Shown here: piece by piece, positions 26,779 through 35,794 of the stretch | How the letters are laid out: every line of letters starts with the position of its first letter | Position numbering within the stretch: position 1 is the first letter of the stretch | Source: Helicobacter anatolicus | GTDB taxonomy: Bacteria > Campylobacterota > Campylobacteria > Campylobacterales > Helicobacteraceae | Assembly: GCF_021300615.1 (NCBI RefSeq) | Contig: NZ_JAJTMY010000004.1 | Location: 1-64,000 of the forward strand | Direction: 5' to 3' | DNA: 64,000 nucleotides | Made by a program: the position numbers and the translations under genes | Notes under the pieces: model-generated | The model's database searches: none | What the model was told of the DNA's origin: nothing | The model's input: only the letters and a program-made list of their open reading frames with translations

Positions 26779-26864
26779 TTTTCCTCCTTTCTAGACTTAA
26801 ACTTCATATAAGGAGTTAATACAATTAAGCCTAAGCCCTTATAGTCTCTAGTCTAAAGATAAAA
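26779..26864 (-). promoter_or_regulatory. Candidate L10 leader
   Basis: On the minus strand, ATAAGG (complement of 26837-26842) can pair with CCTTAT (complement of 26808-26813). TAGACT (complement of 26850-26855) can pair with AGTCTA (complement of 26792-26797). This nested pairing ends just before the rplJ ribosome site, as in leaders bound by the L10/L12 complex. Confidence 0.45.
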
Positions 26865-27569
26865 TCATTTTAAGTCAATTAATTCCTGTGCTTCAAGTTT
26901 AACAGATGGTGACATTGTCAAAGACAATGCGGCCCCCCTAATATATTTACCCTTAGCACTCGCTGGTTTTAATTTATTAATTGTTTTAATGAATTCTACC
27001 AAATTTTCTTTAATTTTATCTTCAGCAAAACTCACTTTTCCAAGAGGAGCATGAATATTACCCTTCTTATCCACTCTAAAATTAACTTGACCGCCTTTAG
27101 CATTCTCAACAGCCTTGCCAACCTCCATAGTAACAGTTCCAGTCTTTGGATTTGGCATCAAACCTTTTGGTCCCAAGATTCTACCCACTTTACCAACAAG
27201 AGCCATCATATCTGGAGTAGCAATAACCATATCAAAGTTGATATTACCATTTTTAATTTCTTCAACTAAATCATCATCGCCAACGACATCAGCACCTGCA
27301 TTTTTTGCTTCATCAGCTTTCAAGCCTTTGGCAAAAACTGCTACTCTTACTTTTTTACCTGTACCATGTGGCAAAACCACAGCTCCTCTTATCATTTGAT
27401 CGGCATGTCTTGGGTCAACGCCAAGCTTTAATGAGACTTCAACAGTTTCATCAAATTTAGCAGAAGCTAAACTTTTAACAGTCTTTACCCCATTTTCTAA
27501 ACTATATAATTGAGTATTATCAAATTTTGATAACAAATTCTGTAATCTTTTGGCTACCTTTTTTCCCAT
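26865..27569 (-). CDS. rplA: 50S ribosomal protein L1
   Basis: This 234-aa protein starts [13 protein letters not shown], the usual N-terminus and length; an open frame five codons upstream is discarded. Signatures are [22 protein letters not shown] and [26 protein letters not shown]. It forms the mobile L1 stalk that releases E-site tRNA. It follows rplK at 31 bp. Confidence 0.97.
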   Translation of the reverse strand: MGKKVAKRLQNLLSKFDNTQLYSLENGVKTVKSLASAKFDETVEVSLKLGVDPRHADQMIRGAVVLPHGTGKKVRVAVFAKGLKADEAKNAGADVVGDDDLVEEIKNGNINFDMVIATPDMMALVGKVGRILGPKGLMPNPKTGTVTMEVGKAVENAKGGQVNFRVDKKGNIHAPLGKVSFAEDKIKENLVEFIKTINKLKPASAKGKYIRGAALSLTMSPSVKLEAQELIDLK

Positions 27570-27600
27570 ACCTAAAATCTCCATAATTTAAATTTTAAAA

Positions 27601-28026
27601 TTAATCTACTATTTCTATTCCCATACTTCTAGCACTGCCTGCTACAATCTTTTTAGCTGCCTCAATATCTGTAGCATTTAAATCTTCCATTTTTGTATTA
27701 GCAATTTCCTCAAGTTGCTTTTGTGTCAATTTGCCAATCTTATTCTTTAATGGATTATCTGAGCCTTTCGTAATGTTAGCAGCTTTTTTAATAAGATCTG
27801 TAACTGGTGGCTTCTTAGTAATAAAGCTAAAGCTCTTATCTTGATAAACAGTAATTAATACAGGTATATTAAAATTACCCATATCCTTTGTTTTCTCATT
27901 AAAAGCTTTACAAAATTCCATAATATTAACACCTCTTTGACCTAAAGCAGGACCAACGGGCGGGGATGGATTTGCCTTACCAGCAGGAATTTGAAGTTTT
28001 AATTCACCAACAATTTTCTTTGCCAT
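27601..28026 (-). CDS. rplK: 50S ribosomal protein L11
   Basis: This 141-aa protein has the L11 signature [34 protein letters not shown] and [17 protein letters not shown]. The proline-rich N-domain contacts elongation factors and the C-domain binds 23S rRNA. It is 13 bp after nusG. Confidence 0.98.
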   Translation of the reverse strand: MAKKIVGELKLQIPAGKANPSPPVGPALGQRGVNIMEFCKAFNEKTKDMGNFNIPVLITVYQDKSFSFITKKPPVTDLIKKAANITKGSDNPLKNKIGKLTQKQLEEIANTKMEDLNATDIEAAKKIVAGSARSMGIEIVD

Positions 28027-28039
28027 TTTTAATCCTTAA

Positions 28040-28561
28040 TTAAACTATTTTTTCTACTTGTGAATACAGTATTTCTATAGGAGTATTTCTTCCAAAAATG
28101 GAAACATTAAGCTTTAATTTCTCATGTTCAACATCATACTCTTCAACAACAGCTGTAAAGTTAACAAAAGGTCCATTTATAATTCTAACAACTTCCCCTT
28201 TACCAAAAAAGATCTTTGGTTTAGGATCTGATCTTTTTTCAACTTTTTCCAAAATGGAATTAATATCTACCTGACTCAATGGTGTAGGTTTTTTATCCTC
28301 ACCAATAAACTTAGACACCTTTGGCAATCTCTGTATCATATGCCAAATTGAAGTTGTTAAATCAACTTGAATAAATACATACCCAGGGTAAATACTTCTC
28401 TTTTTGATAATCTTCTTACCATTTTTATACTCAAAAACATCTTCAGTAGGAACAACTATGCGACATTCTATCTTTGCATTATCTAAAAGATTTTTTACCG
28501 CTTTTTCTACCGACTGCTCACTTCCAGAATAAGTCTGTATTGCATACCAATCTAATGACAT
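28040..28561 (-). CDS. nusG: Transcription termination/antitermination factor NusG
   Basis: This 173-aa protein has the NGN domain (WYAIQTYSGSEQSVEKAV ... GYVFIQVDL) and a C-terminal KOW motif (GKGEVVRIINGPFVNFTAVVEEYD). It binds RNA polymerase and couples transcription to translation or Rho. The start MSLDWYA is chosen because AGGAG lies eight bases before it; an in-frame ATG seven codons upstream lacks such a site. It lies just past secE. Confidence 0.96.
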   Translation of the reverse strand: MSLDWYAIQTYSGSEQSVEKAVKNLLDNAKIECRIVVPTEDVFEYKNGKKIIKKRSIYPGYVFIQVDLTTSIWHMIQRLPKVSKFIGEDKKPTPLSQVDINSILEKVEKRSDPKPKIFFGKGEVVRIINGPFVNFTAVVEEYDVEHEKLKLNVSIFGRNTPIEILYSQVEKIV

Positions 28562-28578
28562 AATCCCTTCTCCTATAT

Positions 28579-28758
28579 TCAAAGAATACTAGATACAGAA
28601 GCAGATAAAATAAGATCTACGATAGCTAAAAAAATAGAAATTGAAATCACAACAACTGCAACAGAGATCAATGCATTTCTAATTTGCTCTTTTGTAGGAA
28701 AAATTACCTTAGAAAGTTCTTCTCTAGCTAATCTGTAATATGTAATTATTTTGTTCAT
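28579..28758 (-). CDS. secE: Preprotein translocase subunit SecE
   Basis: This 59-aa protein starts MNKIITYYRLAREELSKV. It has the amphipathic helix and FPTKEQIRNA hinge of short SecE proteins, then a single membrane helix (ALISVAVVVISISIFLAIVDL). It clamps SecY in the translocon. The open frame extends upstream into tRNA-Trp, which is why the longer start is rejected. The stop is 17 bp before nusG. Confidence 0.95.
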   Translation of the reverse strand: MNKIITYYRLAREELSKVIFPTKEQIRNALISVAVVVISISIFLAIVDLILSASVSSIL

Positions 28759-28782
28759 AATCTCACTTCCATTCAAAATAAA

Positions 28783-28858
28783 TGGCAGGCCAGGAGGGAC
28801 TCGAACCCCCAACACTCGGTTTTGGAGACCGACGCTCTACCATTGGAGCTACTGACCT
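28783..28858 (-). tRNA. tRNA-Trp(CCA): tRNA-Trp, anticodon CCA
   Basis: A 76-nt cloverleaf with encoded CCA end. The acceptor AGGTCAG pairs with CTGGCCT; the anticodon loop is CTCCAAA. It lies between rpmG and secE, the usual Campylobacterota position. Confidence 0.96.
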
Positions 28859-28862
28859 AAAT

Positions 28863-28887
28863 AAGCTAAGGGAAAATCCCTTAGCTT
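28863..28887 (-). other. Perfect 10-bp hairpin overlapping the rpmG stop
   Basis: AAGCTAAGGG (28863-28872) and its exact complement (28878-28887) are separated by 5 nt and cover the rpmG stop codon, five bases from tRNA-Trp. There is no T-run, so an RNA-processing or stability element is as likely as a terminator. Confidence 0.6.
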
Positions 28888-29039
28888 TTCAACTTAACTT
28901 CTTTATGTATTGTATGCTTGTTAAGTCTTGGGCAGAATTTTTTAAGCTCCAGTTTTTCTGTATTTGTTTTAGCATTCTTTGTAGTGCTGTAATTGATATC
29001 TCCACATTCAGAACACTTCAATCCTATTTTAACTTTCAT
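28881..29039 (-). CDS. rpmG: 50S ribosomal protein L33
   Basis: This 52-aa protein starts [19 protein letters not shown] and ends [18 protein letters not shown]. The CxxC (C-S-E-C) pair is kept, while the second pair is reduced to a single Cys (FCPRLNKH), so it is the C-minus-like or intermediate form. The gene is too short for most open-frame lists but its sequence and position (tuf-rpmG-trnW-secE) leave no doubt. Confidence 0.95.
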   Translation of the reverse strand: MKVKIGLKCSECGDINYSTTKNAKTNTEKLELKKFCPRLNKHTIHKEVKLKS

Positions 29040-29053
29040 TACTATACCTTAAA

Positions 29054-30253
29054 TTATTCTACTATTTTTGTAACAACACCAGCACCAACAGTTCTACCAC
29101 CTTCTCTAATGGCAAATTTAGTTCCTAGTTCAAGTGCAATTGGAGTAATCAATTCTACATTAATCTTAATATTATCTCCTGGCATAACCATTTCTACACC
29201 ATCAGGCAATTTAATAGAACCTGTAACATCAGTAGTTCTTACATAAAATTGTGGTCTATATCCATCAAAGAAAGGAGTATGTCTTCCACCTTCATCTTTA
29301 GAAAGAACATAGATTTCTCCTTCAAACTTTCTATGAGGAGTAATAGAACCTGGCTTACAAAGTACCATACCTCTGATAACTTCTTCCTTCTTTGTTCCTC
29401 TCAAAAGAACACCTACATTATCACCAGCTTCACCTTTGTCAAGTTCTTTTCTAAACATCTCAACACCAGTTACTGTAGTTTTTTGCGTATCTCTAATACC
29501 AACAATTTCTACTTCGTCGCCTACTTTTACAACACCTCTATCAATTCTACCTGTAACAACAGTACCACGACCAGCAATTGAGAAAACATCCTCTACAGGC
29601 ATCAAGAAGGTTTTATCTGTATCTCTTTCTGGAGTTGGAATATAAGCATCAACTTCAGCCATTAATTTTAAAACTTTTTCACCCCATTCACCAATACTAC
29701 CAGACTTAGCTTCTTCTAATGCTTTCAAAGCAGAACCAGATACGATTGGTGTATCATCACCTGGGAAATCATAAGCACTAAGCAATTCTCTAACTTCCAT
29801 TTCAACAAGATCCAACAACTCTTGATCATCAACCATATCTTGTTTATTCAAGAAAACAACAATATACGGAACACCTACTTGACGAGCTAGGAGAATGTGC
29901 TCTCTTGTTTGTGGCATAGGGCCATCAGCAGCAGAAACAACAAGAATTGCTCCATCCATTTGTGCAGCACCAGTAATCATATTTTTAACATAGTCAGCAT
30001 GTCCAGGACAATCTACGTGAGCATAATGTCTATTTTCTGTTTCATATTCAATGTGAGAGGTTGCAATAGTAATACCTCTTTCTTTTTCTTCAGGAGCATT
30101 ATCGATATTATCATAATCTCTAAGCTCTGCTAAACCTTTAGTCGCTAAAACAGCTGAAATAGCAGCACTTAAAGTAGTTTTACCATGGTCAACATGCCCG
30201 ATTGTTCCTATATTAACATGAGGTTTTGTTTTGACAAATTTTTCTTTAGCCAT
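29054..30253 (-). CDS. tuf: Elongation factor Tu
   Basis: This 399-aa GTPase delivers aminoacyl-tRNA to the ribosome. Visible motifs are [41 protein letters not shown] and NKQDMVD. Domain 2 has [13 protein letters not shown] and domain 3 GRTVGAGVV. It is the only tuf in the window. It is preceded by four tRNA genes on the same strand and followed by rpmG at 14 bp. Confidence 0.98.
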   Translation of the reverse strand: MAKEKFVKTKPHVNIGTIGHVDHGKTTLSAAISAVLATKGLAELRDYDNIDNAPEEKERGITIATSHIEYETENRHYAHVDCPGHADYVKNMITGAAQMDGAILVVSAADGPMPQTREHILLARQVGVPYIVVFLNKQDMVDDQELLDLVEMEVRELLSAYDFPGDDTPIVSGSALKALEEAKSGSIGEWGEKVLKLMAEVDAYIPTPERDTDKTFLMPVEDVFSIAGRGTVVTGRIDRGVVKVGDEVEIVGIRDTQKTTVTGVEMFRKELDKGEAGDNVGVLLRGTKKEEVIRGMVLCKPGSITPHRKFEGEIYVLSKDEGGRHTPFFDGYRPQFYVRTTDVTGSIKLPDGVEMVMPGDNIKINVELITPIALELGTKFAIREGGRTVGAGVVTKIVE

Positions 30254-30354
30254 TTTTTACTCCTATTTTAGTTTTTGAGATTTAAAGTGAATATTTTACA
30301 CAAAAAGTGCTTATACTTTTTTTAAATCTCTTAAATGCTTAAAATTTGAAAAAC

Positions 30355-30429
30355 TGGAGCCCATAAGCGGGATTGAACCGCCGACCTCTTCCTTACCAAG
30401 GAAGTGCTCTGCCACTGAGCTATATGGGC
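30355..30429 (-). tRNA. tRNA-Thr(GGT): tRNA-Thr, anticodon GGT
   Basis: A 75-nt cloverleaf with encoded CCA. The acceptor GCCCATA pairs with TATGGGC; the anticodon loop is TTGGTAA. It is the last of four tRNAs ahead of tuf. Confidence 0.96.
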
Positions 30430-30496
30430 ACCCTAAATTATACAATAATATTGGAGCTATAAAAATATTTTTTGTAGAATTTCAGCTCCCAGTAAA

Positions 30497-30573
30497 TGGA
30501 GCGGGAAACGGGGCTCGAACCCGCGACCCTCAGCTTGGAAGGCTGATGCTCTAGCCAACTGAGCTATTCCCGC
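30497..30573 (-). tRNA. tRNA-Gly(TCC): tRNA-Gly, anticodon TCC
   Basis: A 77-nt cloverleaf with encoded CCA. The acceptor GCGGGAA pairs with TTCCCGC; the anticodon loop is CTTCCAA. Confidence 0.96.
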
Positions 30574-30600
30574 ATCATTATCTTTAAAATCTCTATCAAG

Positions 30601-30685
<85 letters not shown>

Positions 30686-30747
30686 AACAAAATATTCTAT
30701 AGAGAAACTGGTCAAACACTGAAACAGAAAGTCTGTATAAGGTTTGA

Positions 30748-30823
30748 TGGAGCTGGTTAAGGGACTTGAACCCCCGACCTGCTGCTTACAAGGCAGCTGC
30801 TCTACCAACTGAGCTAAACCAGC
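30748..30823 (-). tRNA. tRNA-Thr(TGT): tRNA-Thr, anticodon TGT
   Basis: A 76-nt cloverleaf with encoded CCA. The acceptor GCTGGTT pairs with AACCAGC; the anticodon loop is CTTGTAA. It is the first gene of the tRNA-tuf transcript. Confidence 0.96.
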
Positions 30824-30851
30824 ACAATATTATTTAAAATATTGATGTGAA

Positions 30852-30880
30852 ATTATAGACAAAAAAATTTTTTTTGTCAA
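30852..30880 (-). promoter_or_regulatory. Consensus sigma-70 promoter of the tRNA-tuf operon
   Basis: On the minus strand, TTGACA (30875-30880) and TATAAT (30852-30857) are exactly 17 bases apart, both boxes perfect. The spacer is an A/T tract. With the end of the -35 box it forms the palindrome-like GACA-A-tract/T-tract-TGTC. The first tRNA starts about 29 bp further on. The -35 box is 22 bp from the ureH stop. Confidence 0.85.
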
Positions 30881-30901
30881 GAAAATGAGGTGATTTTTCA
30901 T

Positions 30902-31687
30902 TTATTTTATTTTTATACGCTTTTGATACTCTAGAATAACTTTTTCTCGTAGATTTAGCAGTTCTTCTGAACCTCTTCCTAAAGCTCTAAGCAAAATAAA
31001 ACAATCATGTTTGCTTACACCTATATTCCCCTCTTCTTGCAATACCATTTCCCTAAATTCTTCAAAATCAATCATATCATTTTTAATAACCAAACTTAAA
31101 TAATGAGTATAATTATCAAACATGCACATATTTTGAAGTTCCACATCTTTTGGCTCCAATAACATATTGTCATATAATTTTATTTTTTTATCAATAAAGA
31201 TATGTAATTTAGAATCAAAACGCGTAAAATCAAAAACTTCATTTCTACTCACCCTGCCAGCACAAAATATCTCACTATAATAAAGCGTTGATTTTGCATC
31301 TAAAAAAATTTGTGTTGTATTTTCAAAATTTGACTGGGCGAATGGAATTACAGGTAAAGGAAAAAAATCAAGCATGGCATCATTTTCTACATGAACAATT
31401 GTTCGTCTCAAAGCCTTTCCATCTTGTGTATTATGAACTTTTTCAAAACTTTGGGAGGTTAATTTAATTTTACTATTTTTGCCTATAAAAATATCTATAT
31501 CCTGACAATCCCCCTTCATTAATCCTGCAGAAACAGATAAAAGCATAATATTTGCCACATCACCCTCATAAATTGGGTCAATGATCTTAAGCGGTGGCGT
31601 AAAAAACATTTCCTCAATAACACTTTTTCCACTAACACCCAATTTTGTCTTTAGATGTAACTTTGTGGCTTGTGTGTAATTATTCAT
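30902..31687 (-). CDS. ureH: Urease accessory protein UreH (UreD family)
   Basis: This 261-aa protein belongs to the UreD/UreH family, the scaffold that binds apo-urease and then UreF and UreG for nickel insertion. Recognisable segments are KSVIEEMFFTPPLKIIDP, LMKGDCQDIDIFIGKNSKI and QSFEKVHNTQDGKA, then FFPLPVIPFAQSNFENTT and YYSEIFCAGRVSRNEVFDF. Length is normal. It is the last gene of the urease operon and starts within the ureG stop (TAATG). Confidence 0.93.
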   Translation of the reverse strand: MNNYTQATKLHLKTKLGVSGKSVIEEMFFTPPLKIIDPIYEGDVANIMLLSVSAGLMKGDCQDIDIFIGKNSKIKLTSQSFEKVHNTQDGKALRRTIVHVENDAMLDFFPLPVIPFAQSNFENTTQIFLDAKSTLYYSEIFCAGRVSRNEVFDFTRFDSKLHIFIDKKIKLYDNMLLEPKDVELQNMCMFDNYTHYLSLVIKNDMIDFEEFREMVLQEEGNIGVSKHDCFILLRALGRGSEELLNLREKVILEYQKRIKIK

Positions 31688-32289
31688 TATATTTCCTCTA
31701 AAAGTGCATATTTTTTAATCCAAGAAATAATTTTTTCCACCCCTTCTTTTTGGCGAATATTAGTAAAAATAAAAGGTTTTTCACCTCTCATTTTTTTAGA
31801 ATCCCTATCCATTACTCCGAGATCTGCACCAACATAAGGTGCTAAGTCAATCTTATTGATCACCAATAAATCTGATCTTGTAATACCTGGACCACCCTTT
31901 CTAGGAATTTTATCTCCTTCTGCCACATCTATCACAAAAATTGTAAAATCTGCAAGTTCTGGACTAAAAGTCGCTGCTAAATTATCACCACCGCTCTCGA
32001 TAAACAAAATTTCAATGTCTGGAAATCTCTGCATCATTTCTTCTACAGCTTCTAAGTTCATAGAAGCATCTTCTCTAATTGCAGTATGTGGACATCCACC
32101 CGTTTCTACCCCTATGATCCTCTCTCGTGGCATTACAGAATTTTTACTCATAAACTCTGCATCTTCTTTAGTATAAATATCATTTGTAATTACACCAATA
32201 GAATAATCCTTGCTCATTAAACGCGTAAGACATTCTATAAGTGCGGTTTTTCCACTACCAACAGGCCCACAAATCCCAATTTTTACCAT
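31687..32289 (-). CDS. ureG: Urease accessory GTPase UreG
   Basis: This 200-aa SIMIBI GTPase delivers nickel to urease. The P-loop [10 protein letters not shown] is near residue 8. The nickel-binding CPH motif is in [16 protein letters not shown] near 67. The segments [17 protein letters not shown] and [13 protein letters not shown] (guanine specificity) follow. GTP-driven dimerisation through Cys-Pro-His is known in H. pylori UreG. It lies 13 bp after ureF. Confidence 0.97.
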   Translation of the reverse strand: MVKIGICGPVGSGKTALIECLTRLMSKDYSIGVITNDIYTKEDAEFMSKNSVMPRERIIGVETGGCPHTAIREDASMNLEAVEEMMQRFPDIEILFIESGGDNLAATFSPELADFTIFVIDVAEGDKIPRKGGPGITRSDLLVINKIDLAPYVGADLGVMDRDSKKMRGEKPFIFTNIRQKEGVEKIISWIKKYALLEEI

Positions 32290-32302
32290 ATTTCACTCCT
32301 TT

Positions 32303-32968
32303 TTATGACATATATAGTCTAGAATAAAGATTCTCATGTTGCATTGCTTTAATATCATTATGAATACTAGCATTACAAAAATGCCCTTCTTCTAAACTTT
32401 GCAATTTTTTATAAATTACATCAAATTCTTGATGCAAGCGTGTTAGAATAATTTGTCCATCAGTTTGAGATAAAGGAATTGTTTTAACACAATTTGTCAC
32501 AATTCCAGAACTTTGAGCATAAAGATAATGCTTAATAGCCTTTTCAAAATCAATTTGATTCACCATACAAAACACACCATACACACTTGCATGAATCGGC
32601 AATTCTGTCCTTTCCCTATATTGTTTAAGAAACTCCTTTTCCTCCAAGGGCAAGGCTTGTATGGTTTTTAAAAATCGCATTCCTAGTTTTCTCATACCAT
32701 CACGCATCTCGCTTGCAGGAGTAGCTGCATTTGCCAAGTCTTCTAGCTCTAAGATTCGGTCAAGATTCTCGCCTGCCTTATAAATCAACTTAATCATCAA
32801 TAAATCTGTATAAAGCACTTGTGTATTTAAATTAGATTTCAAATACGCAAATGCTTGTTCTTTATTTTTTACCCTTCCCATTTGTATATAACTCTCAAGC
32901 CCAAAAGAATGAGTATAACCCCCGATTGGAAATAACGAATCATTAACCTGTAATAATAAAAAATCCAT
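32303..32968 (-). CDS. ureF: Urease accessory protein UreF
   Basis: This 221-aa all-helical protein has the UreF start LLQVNDSLFPIGGYTHSFGLESYIQ and the late segment AQSSGIVTNCVKTIPLSQTDGQ. It bridges UreH and UreG in the maturation complex and regulates the UreG GTPase. Its ATG directly abuts the ureE stop, so translation is probably coupled. Confidence 0.95.
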   Translation of the reverse strand: MDFLLLQVNDSLFPIGGYTHSFGLESYIQMGRVKNKEQAFAYLKSNLNTQVLYTDLLMIKLIYKAGENLDRILELEDLANAATPASEMRDGMRKLGMRFLKTIQALPLEEKEFLKQYRERTELPIHASVYGVFCMVNQIDFEKAIKHYLYAQSSGIVTNCVKTIPLSQTDGQIILTRLHQEFDVIYKKLQSLEEGHFCNASIHNDIKAMQHENLYSRLYMS

Positions 32969-33493
32969 CTACTTTTCCTTAATAATATTCACACTAAATG
33001 TATTACTTAACGCTATTTTTGCATTTGGTTCAGAGTGTGGCATACTCACATTTAATCGCTTTTTAGAATCCAAAACACTTTCTTTGATCTCATATTTTAC
33101 CATAAGCTTTTCTGCAAGTTTTTGCAATGGCAACTCATAGGGTGTTTGAAATTCAAACTCACTATCTCCAAAAAACAATGAGGCATGTCGATTTCCCAAT
33201 TCAAAATTAATTTTTGCAACTTCAACAACATCTTTTGCATAAAGATATAGAACCTTAGTTGCTAAGATTTTAAAAAAAATCACTAATCCATTTTCTTGAT
33301 AAATAATATCTCCATCACTAATCCCCTCTTTTGGAGCAGATTCTAACTTCATTGCAATATCCCTACTTGCCTGCGTCATTAACCTAGCAATTTTTTTGCG
33401 AGTATCATACCAAGCGATTTCTATTATATCGCTCTGGTAATTTTCTAACGCCTGCGTATGGATATTGCCTAATATTTTATTTACTCTAATCAA
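32969..33493 (-). CDS. ureE: Urease nickel metallochaperone UreE
   Basis: This protein is 174 aa when started at TTG 33493, whose bases overlap the ureI stop as TTGA; this gives MIRVNKILGNI, matching the start of other Helicobacter UreE proteins. A longer frame reaches into ureI and is rejected. It has the peptide-binding N-domain (IAWYDTRKKIARLMTQASRDIAMKL) and the metal-binding domain (ELGNRHASLFFGDSEFEFQTPYE with the conserved His in GNRHA). The C-terminus is not His-rich, as usual in Helicobacter. It hands Ni(II) to UreG. Confidence 0.92.
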   Translation of the reverse strand: MIRVNKILGNIHTQALENYQSDIIEIAWYDTRKKIARLMTQASRDIAMKLESAPKEGISDGDIIYQENGLVIFFKILATKVLYLYAKDVVEVAKINFELGNRHASLFFGDSEFEFQTPYELPLQKLAEKLMVKYEIKESVLDSKKRLNVSMPHSEPNAKIALSNTFSVNIIKEK

Positions 33494-34026
33494 TACCAAT
33501 ATCCCGTAAGAATTAACCAAGCAGGAATCCAAGCCGTAAAAATTCCCTCCAAAATTGATAAATAAGGCACAAAAGATAATTCAATTTTTAGCACAGTCTC
33601 AATCCATCCTGTAAGCCACAAAATACCCCAAGCAAGCCAAATTACTGCAAACCAAAAGCCTTCAGTAGTATTACTTATATAACTCATATAAGCAGCAGGA
33701 ATAGAATTAATTGCAACAAACAAGCTGTACCAGCCAAATGCTCTAGCATCAAGTTTAAAAAGATTGTTACATGCTATAAATAAATATGTAAAACCAAACA
33801 ATAATCCTGTTGCCGCTGCATAAAAATCGACACGCCCATCCCCATCAATATCCGCGCTACCCTGTGCCATATCTCCGTGAATTAGCACAATAACATTTGC
33901 AACAATAGATAAAAAACCTACAAAAATATTCATGATAGAAGTAGTTTTTCCATCAATTTTTGCAAGTCTACAAATCCCATTATTAATCAAAACAATCGCA
34001 ACATATAATAATACAATACCTAACAT
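33490..34026 (-). CDS. ureI: Urea channel UreI
   Basis: This 178-aa AmiS/UreI-family protein has six predicted membrane helices and forms a hexameric urea channel in the inner membrane. The pore-lining signatures are kept: ATGLLFGFTYLF, GWYSLFVAIN, AVIWLAWGILWLTGW and EGIFTAWIPAWL. H. pylori UreI is 195 aa. The difference is in the periplasmic loops: loop 2 is only YISNTTEG and has no histidine, and the C-terminus is TGYWY. The whole protein has one histidine (H50). Loop 1 contains DIDGDGRVD (59-67), which matches a DxDxDG calcium-binding loop. In H. pylori, periplasmic His residues, including H123, gate the channel by acid; they have no counterpart here. Confidence 0.94.
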   Translation of the reverse strand: MLGIVLLYVAIVLINNGICRLAKIDGKTTSIMNIFVGFLSIVANVIVLIHGDMAQGSADIDGDGRVDFYAAATGLLFGFTYLFIACNNLFKLDARAFGWYSLFVAINSIPAAYMSYISNTTEGFWFAVIWLAWGILWLTGWIETVLKIELSFVPYLSILEGIFTAWIPAWLILTGYWY

Positions 34027-34074
34027 TCTTCCTCCTTAAGATAAATTTTCTACCTAATAAAGGTAGAAATACTA

Positions 34075-35784
34075 TTAAAATAAGTTATAAAGTTGTCCCA
34101 AAGAAACTTTATCAACAAATTTAGAAGTAACTTTTTTACCATTTACTCGGACTTCATAAGTTTCAGGATCTACCTCAATCGGTGTAATCACATCATTATA
34201 TTTCATATCTTTTTTTGTAACATTTCTACAATTCTTCACTGGTAGAATTTTTCGCTCTAAACCAAATTCTTCTTTAATATTCAAATCACAAGAAACTTGA
34301 GAAACAAAAGTAATGCCACAGTCATACTTTGCCTTCCCATGACTTCCAAACATATCTACATACACAATAGGTTCTGGAGTTGGGATAGAAGCATTAGAAT
34401 CGCCCATTTTAGAGGCCACAATCATTCCACCCTTAATAATTGTTTCTGGCTTCACACCAAACATACTAGGCTTCCAAAGAATAAGATCTGCAATTTTTCC
34501 AACTTCAATAGATCCCACATATTCAGAAATACCATGTGCAATCGCTGGATTAATTGTATATTTTGAAATATATCTTTTAATTCTGAAATTATCATTTTCT
34601 CCTGTTTCTTCTTCCAATCTTCCAAATTCTCTTTTACACTTATCAGCTGTCTGCCAAGTTCTAATAATTACTTCACCCACTCTCCCCATTGCTTGAGAAT
34701 CTGAACTTGTAATAGAAAAAATCCCCATATCATGCAACGCATCTTCTGCTGCAATTGTCTCTGGACGGATTCTACTATCTGCAAAAGCCACATCTTCTTT
34801 GATATTTTTGTCCAAATGATGACATACCATTAGCATGTCTAGATGCTCATCTGCTGTGTTTTTTGTAAATGGAATCGTTGGATTTGTAGATGCTGGTAAA
34901 ATATTTGCTTCACCTGCAGCTTTGATAATATCTGGCGCATGCCCACCACCAGCACCTTCTGTATGGAAAGTATGAATTGTTCTACCACCAATAGCCATCA
35001 ATGTATCTTCAATACACCCTGCTTCATTCAAAGTATCTGTATGAATTGCAATTTGCACATCATATTTTTCTGCAACATTTAAAGAATGATTAATAGCTGC
35101 TGGTGTTGAACCCCAATCCTCATGCACTTTTAATCCCAAAGCTCCTGCTTTAATTTGATCACTAAGTGCTTCTTCATTTGAACTATTCCCCTTGCCAAAA
35201 AAGCCAAAGTTCATCACATATTCTTCTGTAGCTCTAAGCATTTGTTTCATATGCCATTTTCCAGGAGTACAAGTTGTCGCGTATGTCCCTGCAGCAGGAC
35301 CTGTACCACCACCAATCATTGTTGTAACACCGCTATAAAGTGCTGTAGGAATTTGTGTAGGAGAAATATAATGGATATGCGTATCAATTCCCCCAGCAGT
35401 TACTATCAACCCTTCACCTGCTACTACTTCAGTGCCTGCACCAACAATCATTGTATCGCAAACACCATCTTGTGTATCTTTATTCCCTGCTTTCCCGATA
35501 CCAACAATCTTACCTCCCTTTAGACCGATATCAGCCTTATAAATTCCAGTATAATCAATAATAATAGCATTTGTAATTACTGTATCTAATTCATTTGCAT
35601 TTGCACTTACAGATTGCGCCATACCATCACGAATAGTTTTTCCGCCACCAAATTTAATCTCTTCACCATAAATCGTATAATCTTTTTCAATTTCAGCAAA
35701 AAGTTCTGTGTCGCCTAATCTTACTTTATCACCAGTAGTTGGCCCATACATTGAAGCATATTCTTTTCTTGAAATTTTAATCAT
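34075..35784 (-). CDS. ureB: Urease subunit UreB (alpha, catalytic)
   Basis: This 569-aa amidohydrolase carries the dinickel active site. Visible residues are the metal-binding HIHYISP pair (near 136-138), the carbamylated lysine in [10 protein letters not shown] (near 219), H in [11 protein letters not shown] in [12 protein letters not shown], the mobile flap with MVCHHLD (near 322) and the aspartate in TSSDSQAMG. It hydrolyses urea to ammonia and carbamate in the cytosol. Length equals that of H. pylori UreB. It is 10 bp after ureA. Confidence 0.98.
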   Translation of the reverse strand: MIKISRKEYASMYGPTTGDKVRLGDTELFAEIEKDYTIYGEEIKFGGGKTIRDGMAQSVSANANELDTVITNAIIIDYTGIYKADIGLKGGKIVGIGKAGNKDTQDGVCDTMIVGAGTEVVAGEGLIVTAGGIDTHIHYISPTQIPTALYSGVTTMIGGGTGPAAGTYATTCTPGKWHMKQMLRATEEYVMNFGFFGKGNSSNEEALSDQIKAGALGLKVHEDWGSTPAAINHSLNVAEKYDVQIAIHTDTLNEAGCIEDTLMAIGGRTIHTFHTEGAGGGHAPDIIKAAGEANILPASTNPTIPFTKNTADEHLDMLMVCHHLDKNIKEDVAFADSRIRPETIAAEDALHDMGIFSITSSDSQAMGRVGEVIIRTWQTADKCKREFGRLEEETGENDNFRIKRYISKYTINPAIAHGISEYVGSIEVGKIADLILWKPSMFGVKPETIIKGGMIVASKMGDSNASIPTPEPIVYVDMFGSHGKAKYDCGITFVSQVSCDLNIKEEFGLERKILPVKNCRNVTKKDMKYNDVITPIEVDPETYEVRVNGKKVTSKFVDKVSLGQLYNLF

Positions 35785-35794
35785 TATTATCTCC

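Noticed and set aside
28759-28815. N-terminal extension of SecE
   Set aside because: It reads through the 3' end of tRNA-Trp; the conserved SecE start is at 28758.
29249-29581. 110-codon plus-strand frame
   Set aside because: It lies entirely antisense to tuf.
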